DNA of 34,293 nt from Reclinomonas americana ATCC 50394 (lineage: Eukaryota; Jakobida; Jakobea; Jakobida), in the NCBI GenBank assembly GCA_048213135.1, contig PS015165.1, forward strand, positions 22,970-57,262, in the 5' to 3' direction. How positions within the stretch are numbered: position 1 is the stretch's first letter; each line of letters starts with the position of its first letter. Under the pieces are notes generated by a model. It did no database searches, was not told the origin of the DNA, and was given only the letters and a program-made list of their open reading frames with translations. Both the position numbers and the translations under genes were made by a program. Below are positions 25,001-34,293 of this stretch, piece after piece.

Positions 25001-26697
25001 TCACCAAAAGATCGTTGATCTGCTCCATATAAATCTGTACAATTGTAATTTCTACTTCGGTGCGGATGTTGCGATTGGTGGCCATCTCCGCCTCGCAGCG
25101 CTCGAAGAGCTCTTGGCACACCTGCGCACAAGGAGAAGGGAGGTTAACGGGGAGAGGGGACAAGGGGGGAGATGAAGGGCAAGGGGAGAGAGTGCCGAAC
25201 TGCAGTGTTGCTGATGCAGGCGTGAACGATGTTAGAGGTTCTCTAATCCGCTCCCTCTCTGTCTCTCATCTCTATTTGTCTCACTATTTCTATGTGAGTG
25301 CATTCTCTGACAGAGCGTGGTGCTGGTGTGGCACGCACTGGAGACAGAAGTACCCCGCGAATGGTGCACATTTCTCTTCGTCGCGAACTCGGAGTGCAAG
25401 CGCTCATCTCGAGTTGCCTGTTGCCACTTTCAAGCAGCGCGATCGCTCTCCCCTTCTAACAGCGCTACAGCGTGGGAGTGGAAACTCCTCCACGTGTGCC
25501 AGTTCTTTTCGTGAGAGTTCTCAAATCTGTGACCACTCTTCAAGCACATTCTTCAGACGATGCGGTCGCTTCCAGCGAGCGAAAGCAGATCTTCTCCGAA
25601 GCTCCTGTTGCTCATTCCTCCTCTCTGTTTCACACACTCTTGCTCTCCAATATAACTGAAGAGTGTTTGAGAGTGAACTACATCGCGTGTTGCCGGTTGT
25701 CTATTCTCCTCTCCATCTCACGTCTCTTCCACATAAATAAAGTGTATTTGGAGAGTGAACCTACATCGTGTGCTGCCTGTACTCTCCATCTCACGACTAA
25801 CGCAGACGTTGCCACACACTCTCCCGTGTAATTGAAGAGTGTTTTGAGAGTGAACCTACTTCGTGTGCTCTCAACTTCACGCTTCCTCGCACAGTGCCGG
25901 CAACCCTCTCCCTCTCAGCTAGCGCAAGTAGTTTAGCGTGGTGCGCTTGGCACACATGTGTCTCTCTCACATACACACCAACACACACACACACACAAAC
26001 ACACGCACACGCACACGCACACTCTCCCTGTCTCTTTCACGCACACGGTCGCTCGGTGACAGAACCGATTGAGAGTGGATCGTCTCATACGTTGCCTCTT
26101 CTGCCCCACTCTTCTGCATGCAAGTGCCAGGAGTGCTCTCTTCACACTCCGTCCCCCCTTCCCCCCTCTCTCTCTCCTTCACGCAACTCTCGGCATGATG
26201 CCCTGATCCGCTCCCCGCGGCGCTCCCACCATGGAAAACGACTTGCCCGACCCACTCTGCCCATACGCAAACAGACTGCTATTGTAGCCCTCCAGCGAGT
26301 TCTCCAGCACCGATCGCCCCAGCCGCTCATACACCAGATTCTGATCGGCAAAGTGCGGATCGCGCGGGTCGTGCGACCAAATCGAATAGTTGAAGGCGTA
26401 CTGTCGCGGCGGCTCATTCGGCTTGTGCGGGTTGTAGATGAACGTGTGCTTGCGTGACTCATCGTCGGCAGGCATGTCCACAATGCATCGAATGTTCGGG
26501 TCTGCATGTGGAGAGAGATAGAGAGAGACGCAGAGAGAGAGAGAGGAGGGAGCGAGAGAGAGAGAGAATTGACGCAGAGGAGGGAGAGGAGGGAGGGAGG
26601 GAGGGAGGGAGGGAGGGAGGGAGGGAGGGAGAGGAGGAGGGAGAGAGAGAGGCGGGAGTCNNNNNNNNNNNNNNNNNNNNCGTGTCACGTGAGGTAG

Positions 26698-26743
<46 letters not shown>

Positions 26744-26842
26744 CGAGTGAGTGAGTAGGCAAGAGCACAAGGCATACACACACGCGCGTACACACCGAAT
26801 GAACGGGCGCACGCGCACTGCGACCTTGATGGTTTCTGACAT
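19078..26842 (-). CDS. Kinesin-3 family motor (KIF1/KIF13-like), one small exon and 3' end missing
   Basis: Twenty-two exons seen: 26796-26842, 26188-26501, 24919-25121, 24717-24849, 23845-23949, 23670-23770, 23511-23609, 23359-23441, 23254-23292, 23038-23189, 22826-22975, 22584-22751, 22419-22517, 22153-22344, 21672-21836, 20831-21067, 20571-20764, 20331-20502, 19795-19990, 19642-19737, 19486-19578, 19078-19421 (about 1127 codons). The motor begins MSETIKVAVRVRPF. It has P-loop GQSGSGKS, switch I NDQSSRAH, switch II LVDLAGSER and DSRLTEVLQESLG. A neck coil precedes an FHA domain (GRSFTIGS, HCRFEN, THVNGKEITEP). Then come coiled coils, a KIF1/KIF13-like region (QYLEQEPLAVELWGEGE) and a C-terminal coiled coil with a Ser/Ala tail. 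No PH domain is visible before the gap. Kinesin-3 motors move vesicles towards microtubule plus ends. Exons 1 and 2 do not join in phase, so a piece is missing. Eight introns use |GTTGCG. Confidence 0.93.
21080..21660. repeat. Kinesin intron with 16-bp CACTCGCTCACCCACC repeat
   Basis: The intron at 21068-21671 begins with polypurine (21085-21150). Irregular ACACACG/CTTACAAACACGA phrases follow, with a near-duplication of about 70 nt around 21330 and 21415. At 21480-21605 there are about six copies of a 16-nt unit CACTCGCTCACCCACC. No coding sequence is seen. Confidence 0.85.
21837..22152. repeat. CT-rich kinesin intron
   Basis: A 316-nt intron dominated by plus-strand CTCTCTTTCCC runs (about 21970-22140), so the sense strand is polypurine, the opposite of most repeat-rich introns in this window. 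Nothing else is evident. Confidence 0.8.
23950..24716. repeat. Kinesin intron with GGGAAAGG-type array
   Basis: A 767-nt intron. Positions 23970-24345 are an irregular plus-strand array of AAGGGGAAAG/CGAAGAGGACGAAAGGG. The remainder is ordinary sequence with no reading frame that continues the kinesin. Confidence 0.8.
25122..26187. repeat. 1.07-kb kinesin intron with decayed tandem repeat
   Basis: Three copies of a unit of about 85-90 nt are recognisable near 25660, 25742 and 25835. They share GAAGAGTGTTTTGAGAGTGA, CCTACATCGTGTGCTG and CTCTCCATCTCACG. (CA)n lies near 25974-26030. No coding sequence is seen. Confidence 0.75.
26502..26795. repeat. First kinesin intron: (GGGA)n, 20-N gap, (CA)n
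   Basis: GGGAGGGA and GAGAGA arrays (26530-26660) abut a 20-base N-run (26661-26680); (CA)21 follows at 26701-26742. Twenty N is probably a gap of unknown size. The missing kinesin exon must lie here or in the unsequenced part. Confidence 0.85.
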
Positions 26843-27581
<739 letters not shown>

Positions 27582-30346
27582 CTACCGCATATCATCCACA
27601 ACACTATTAACGGAGGCCGCCTCGGCCCCAAGCGTCCCTGCTGCCTCGGCGGCCGCAGCGGCCACCGCTGCTGCTGCCACTCCGCCGTTCGCCACGTGCG
27701 CATGCGCAATGGCCCCCATGTCCACATCGTGGCCACTGCCGCTGGGTAACCTGGAGCCGTCCATGGGATCGAGCATGCTCTCGGAGAGCCACAACTCCGA
27801 CGAGCTGGACCGGTGGTGGTCGGAGAGCGGTCGCCGCCGCAGCCAATCGGCAAACGGCGACTCGGAGGCCGAGCGACAATGCCGCAGCAAGAGGGAGGTG
27901 TAGGCGTGGGCCACGTTCAGCGCCATACTGGCCACCTCCAAGAACGGCAGCTCCAAGCTGCTGCCCGTGGTGGCTGGCAACGTGCGTGTCCTCGACGGTC
28001 TCCTCCTCCGTCTCCGGTTGGCCGGCAGGGCGAGTTCGTTCTGAGCCTCGGCCGTCGTGACCTCCAGACTCCTCTCGATCCAGGTGAGCTCCATTTCCAG
28101 GGCGGCTGAAGGGGGGAAGGGGGAAGTGTGAGTGCATGTAGAATGGAAACTCAGCATTTTGAGGGAGAGAGCGAGAGAGAGAGAAAGAAAGACGAGCGTG
28201 TACAACTCAGCATGCATTGAGCTGGGACTCAGCATCTGCCCACCACTCAAAAGCTGTAACGCGCATAGACTGCACACTCTCAGATCATGCCTAGCAACTC
28301 ACGCCCAAGGTCGCTGGCAACAAAGACGCACACAAATAGTCTGGACACTCTCTTGGCATACTCCCTATCGTTCCAATCCACTCCCTAACAGACAGCTGAA
28401 ATGCACAGCACATCTCTCTCACAAGCAATGTCGACGAATCAGGCTAACATATTCTCCAGTCAAAGCACGCCATTCTACTCGAAACAATCACTTGCACGAG
28501 CGGCACAGCAAAGAACACGAATAAGCACTTTTCTCATTTTCGCAGGATGCCGATCTACTCCATCTGCCTCTCGCCTCATCTCGCTGACAACCAAGTCGCA
28601 GACGAATAGGCCACCCCCACTCTTGGCATACTCTCTTCTCTTGCCATTCCACTCTGTCACAGACAAGTGACATGCACACCCCACCTCGCTGACTCTCGCT
28701 TTGTCACCCTTATCTCAACCCATTCCACTCGAAACAATCACTGGCACGAGTACCATGCACGCCGCATATCTCTCACAACCAAGGCAAACGACCGACACTG
28801 CGTTCTCACTCACAGCGCACACAACCCATCTCGCCCACTTCGCTGCATTCTCACTCTTATCGCAAGCCGTCCACTCAAAACTGCAAATCTCTCACAACCA
28901 CTGCATTCTCTGCGCAGTCTCTGATTACTTTCCCTCTTACACCTTTCACCTCACTCTTGGTACCCTCTCATCGTCTCTTGCATCAAGCCCTCACTAAAAA
29001 GGCACACAATGCGATTCCGGTATTCTCTATCGCTGCTCAATATTACCAAAAATGATCCGCTCCATATTGCTCTTAGGAAGCCACACTCTGTCACTCACTC
29101 ACCAGCCTTGTCCAACCACATTTCGAGATGCGCCTCGCTGAACCCAATGCACAGAAACACTCCGTCGGGACTCCACGCGACGCTCTCCGCCTCCAACCCA
29201 GCCCCCGCACTCGACAACACTCGCAAAACTGTCCCGTCTTTGGATCTGCGGGAGCGCACACACGAGTCAGGCACACAGATCACTCACATGGCAACGAAAG
29301 AATGCGGAACACGCAACTGCACGACATTATGTAAACCATCCGCCGACAACACCACCAGCGTGTCGCCGAGAGGACACCACTGCATGTCGGTGATCATGGG
29401 CGACATGCGCGATGTGCTGATCCGGTGGCCCGTCTGCGCATCGATGCACAGCAGCATGCCGTTGAACAGCGCAATGGCCAGCGTCGCGCCGTTTCCACTC
29501 CACCGCAGCATGGCCACGTCGCCCGAGGCACCAAATTCATCCTCCTCCTCATCGTCTTCCTCGTCGTCATCGTCATCCTCCTCCTCCGCGTCTGCCGTCG
29601 CTTCTCTTCTCCTCATCGGCACATCGTCTGCTGCTGCTGCTGCTGCTGTTGTACCACCGCCATCCTCATCGTCATCCTCGAGCGTGCCACGCACCGCCAT
29701 GGTGGTGAGCAGGCACGCTNNNNNNNNNNNNNNNNNNNNNNNNNNNNNNNNNNNNNNNNNNNNNNNNNNNNNNNNNNNNNNNNNNNNNNNNNNNNNNNNN
29801 NNNNNNNNNNNNNNNNNNNNNNNNNNNNNNNNNNNNNNNNNNNNNNNNNNNNNNNNNNNNNNNNNNNNNNNNNNNNNNNNNNNNNNNNNNNNNNNNNNNN
29901 NNNNNNNNNNNNNNNNNNNNNNNNNNNNNNNNNNNNNNNNNNNNNNNNNNNNNNNNNNNNNNNNNNNNNNNNNNNNNNNNNNNNNNNNNNNNNNNNNNNN
30001 NNNNNNNNNNNNNNNNNNNNNNNNNNNNNNNNNNNNNNNNNNNNNNNNNNNNNNNNNNNNNNNNNNNNNNNNNNNNNNNNNNNNNNNNNNNNNNNNNNNN
30101 NNNNNNNNNNNNNNNNNNNNNNNNNNNNNNNNNNNNNNNNNNNNNNNNNNNNNNNNNNNNNNNNNNNNNNNNNNNNNNNNNNNNNNNNNNNNNNNNNNNN
30201 NNNNNNNNNNNNNNNNNNNNNNNNNNNNNNNNNNNNNNNNNNNNNNNNNNNNNNNNNNNNNNNNNNNNNATGGGGGTGGCGGAGAGCGGCACAAACACGT
30301 GAGGATGTGTGGGAGGAGGAGGTGGAGCAGCAGCACTGGCCGCCAT
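27582..30346 (-). CDS. WD40/beta-propeller-like protein, interrupted by gap
   Basis: Pieces: 30270-30346 (ATG at 30346, Ala/Pro-rich start, runs into the gap), 29719 down to 29318 or 29288, 29103-29245, and 27582-28105 (stop TAG at 27582). After an acidic low-complexity insert, propeller-type strands are readable: DVAMLRWSGNGATLAIAL, GMLLCIDAQTG, ITDMQWCPLGDTLVVLSADG and VAWSPDGVFLCIGFSEAHL. The last exon starts with a charged helix (LEMELTWIERSLEVTTAEAQ) and ends in Ala/Ser-rich sequence. It resembles the N-terminal propeller of trafficking or intraflagellar WD proteins, but I cannot assign a family. The 550-N gap probably hides more blades. Two in-phase donors compete at 29317 (GTTGCG) and 29287 (GTGAGT). 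Confidence 0.65.
28140..29080. repeat. 1-kb intron with degenerate minisatellite
   Basis: The intron at 28106-29102 carries dispersed near-repeats. ACTCGAAACAATCACT occurs near 28475 and 28728. CATCTCTCTCACAA(C/G)CAA variants occur near 28410, 28765 and 28885. TCTTGGCATACTC occurs near 28352 and 28622. No reading frame continues the flanking exons. Confidence 0.65.
29720..30269. other. Assembly gap (550 N) inside the propeller gene
   Basis: Separates the first exon of the propeller gene from the exon at 29719. Confidence 0.95.
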
Positions 30347-30595
30347 TCTCTCTCTCTCCTCTCAGTGAGACACACACACGCGCGTGCAGAGAGTAGGAGT
30401 ATGGGACGCGTGCGCGTTGCTCCTTTTCGTCTGCGTGGGTGTGTGATGAATATCAGGACAGAATGGGTTAGATATCTGACGCGCTCGCGCGGTCATGACG
30501 GACAAATGCGAATGCAATGTCGACCTCGTACATTCAGTCACAGTCGACTAATCGGGATGGTACAACGAAAGGAAGGGGGTGATATCATCAGCATC

Positions 30596-32567
<1,972 letters not shown>

Positions 32568-32986
32568 GTGGAAACGACGACGGGTTGCTCAAACAAAGAG
32601 AGGAACTGTGTGAAAAGAGAGTGAGTGTGAGAAGTGTGTGCGGCCATCTCACGATATGGCGCGCGCCCTTCGACTGTCGTTTACAGACGTTCATGCGTGT
32701 GCATGCGTGTGTGTATGTGTGTTCTAGTGAGTGGTGTGGCGTGTGCGTGCTCTCACCTGGCGCGTTACGACAATTACGAGGAACAGGACACGCGACGTCG
32801 GTCGAAAAGACAAGCGCGGGCTTGCGGACTGCCCGTGCCACTGCAACCACTGCCAAGGAGCGAACGTGACGGTGTAAGACGGCATGAGCTAATGAGCAAG
32901 CGCGAGTTGCACATGAGCAAACAGTCGACGTCGCGGTAAAGCTCGACACCGGGCAAGCAAGCGCGGTGCTCGGAAACCTCATATAC
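32568..32986. other. Divergent spacer
   Basis: Lies between the minus-strand 63-residue gene and the plus-strand duplicated unit. It has a TG-rich run near 32690-32730. No gene is supported on either strand, and it may carry the promoter of the minus-strand gene. Confidence 0.4.
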
Positions 32987-33246
32987 AGTGAGCAGTACGG
33001 TTTGTGCACACAGGCGAGAAGTAGCAACTGCGGTTCAGCAGGCGACCGCAGCCGAGGTTGCATGCACGACAAAATCCGAACATGCTCCGGACCCCGGCTT
33101 CCTCCACTTTTCTCACACCGTAACCTTGCCAGTACATAGAATGCACATAGTACTACTCATTGCTGCGCTCAAAAGACCGCTAACAGCGCCGCACAACCAT
33201 GCAACAGCGCAGGACACCCGCGACGTTCTCACTTTTCCCCACAAAC

Positions 33247-33435
33247 ATGAGCGGGGAGGAAGACGCCGCCTCCTCCTCCTCCTCTCCAGGCAACCTCGAG
33301 ATCTTCTCACTCTCTCGCGTGCTTGCACTCTCTGCTGCGCGACACGGAGGTGGACACCACGCGCACACTTCGTCGTCAGTGACTGGTGGTGCTGGTGGTG
33401 CGAGTGCTGCGAATGGAGCAGTCGGCAGTGTGCAA
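33247..33435 (+). CDS. Putative first exon, copy 1 of duplicated exon
   Basis: ATG at 33247 opens MSGEEDAASSSSSPGNLEIF, then SLSRVLALSAARHGGGHH, then Ser/Gly/Ala-rich sequence up to GAVGSVQ. A GTACAC donor-like site follows at 33436. The second copy (33679) has 8 differences in 189 nt, 5 of them silent, while about 17 of the first 100 aligned bases of the upstream part of the unit differ. This points to selection on the peptide. No family is recognised. Alternatively both copies belong to one long open frame (33199-34053). Confidence 0.5.
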
Positions 33436-33678
33436 GTACACATGCGTAGTGAGCAGCATGGCATACACAGGCGTGCAGCAACTGCAGTTCAGCACGAGGT
33501 TTCATGCACAACAAAATCCGAACATGTTCCGGACCCCGGCTTCCTACACTCTTCTCACGCCGCCACTTTGCCTACAGATAAAGCGCACATAGCACTACTC
33601 ATTACTGTGCTCAAAAGGTGCCGCACGACCTCTCAACCATGCAGGACACGCTCGACGTTCCCACTTTTCCCTACAATC

Positions 33679-33867
33679 ATGAGCGGAGAGGAAGACCCCG
33701 CCTCCTCCTCCTCCTCTCCAGGCAACCTCGAGATCTTCTCACTGTCTCGCGTACTCGCACTCTCTGCTGCGCGACACGGAGGTGGACACCACGCGCACAC
33801 TTCGTCGTCTGTGACTGGTGGTGTTGGTGGTGTGAGTGCTGCGAATGGAGCAGTCGGCAGTGTGCAT
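33679..33867 (+). CDS. Putative first exon, copy 2 of duplicated exon
   Basis: Same peptide as copy 1 with Ala-to-Pro at residue 7 and two Ala-to-Val changes in the Gly-rich part. After GAVGSVHV the sequence diverges from copy 1 and runs open for about 60 codons into CT-rich sequence. The donor is unclear and later exons lie beyond the window. Confidence 0.5.
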
Positions 33868-34132
33868 GTGGGAAGAGGCGCGCGGGAAGGCGCGGCGGAG
33901 GCGGATGATGCCGGGTTAGTCGCGCGTGTGTGTGTGTGTGAGGATGAGTGGAAGGCAATGGGGGATACGTGTGGTCACTTGCGCGTGCACAGAGAGGCTG
34001 TGTTGCTCACTCTTCTCTTTCTCTCTCTATCTCTCTCGCTCTCTCTCTGTTGATTCAGTCGTGCATGCATTGATTGACTGCATTACTCGCTCACTCACTC
34101 AATGGCTCCGTTCTTCTCGTCAGTCACTCTCG

Positions 34133-34293
<161 letters not shown>

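Larger units (their letters stand above)
32987..33875. repeat. Tandem duplication, two units (about 460 and 427 nt)
   Basis: Unit 1 is about 32987-33446 and unit 2 about 33449-33875, both starting AGTGAGCAG and ending GGCAGTGTGCA. Corresponding ATGs are exactly 432 nt apart. The segment from that ATG on is far better conserved than the upstream part of each unit, which has many substitutions and indels. Confidence 0.92.

Overview
This window is nuclear DNA from a unicellular eukaryote. Genes are densely packed and cut by many short GT-AG introns (typically 45-110 nt), exons have GC-rich third codon positions, and introns and spacers are full of microsatellites. No operons or Shine-Dalgarno sites are apparent, and I noticed no rRNA or tRNA. 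A kinesin-3 motor, a WD40/EF-hand protein of the WDR49/WDY type (a family I associate with cilia) and ALG10 of the N-glycan pathway would suit a flagellated protist, but I cannot name the lineage. The assembly is a draft: seven N-runs (1076-1655, 4940-5074, 18293-19006, 26661-26680, 29720-30269, 30926-30945, 32364-32383) interrupt it.

Layout. Almost everything is on the minus strand. 1769-6354 (-) is the 5' part of the WD40/EF-hand gene. Its 3' part is at 222-1075 on the plus strand, in a contig that appears to have been scaffolded backwards. 7134-8230 (-) is a small TMEM14-family membrane protein. 8316-11083 (-) is a complete 11-exon ALG10 glucosyltransferase. 11201-13264 (-) is an unknown protein with possible membrane segments and an acidic octapeptide-repeat tail. 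13329-16238 (-) is a RING plus TRAF-type zinc-finger protein. 16602-17335 (-) is a small unknown gene, head-to-head with 17502-18292 (+), a signal-peptide/TM protein running into a gap. 19078-26842 (-) is a large kinesin-3 (motor, FHA, coiled coils, KIF1/KIF13-like middle region). 27582-30346 (-) is a beta-propeller-like protein broken by a gap. 30596-32567 (-) is a two-exon gene for a 63-residue orphan protein. 32987-33875 is a tandem duplication carrying two copies of a conserved plus-strand exon.

Exon joins were deduced by hand from splice sites and codon phase. They agree across about 60 introns, and several joins in ALG10 and kinesin fall where the known families require. The reading exposes an unusual recurring 5' splice site, |GTTGCGT, used by at least 14 introns in five genes. 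It looks like the locally common |GTGCGT donor with one extra T. I regard this as the most interesting biological signal in the window. The most important technical one is the inverted contig at the left end.
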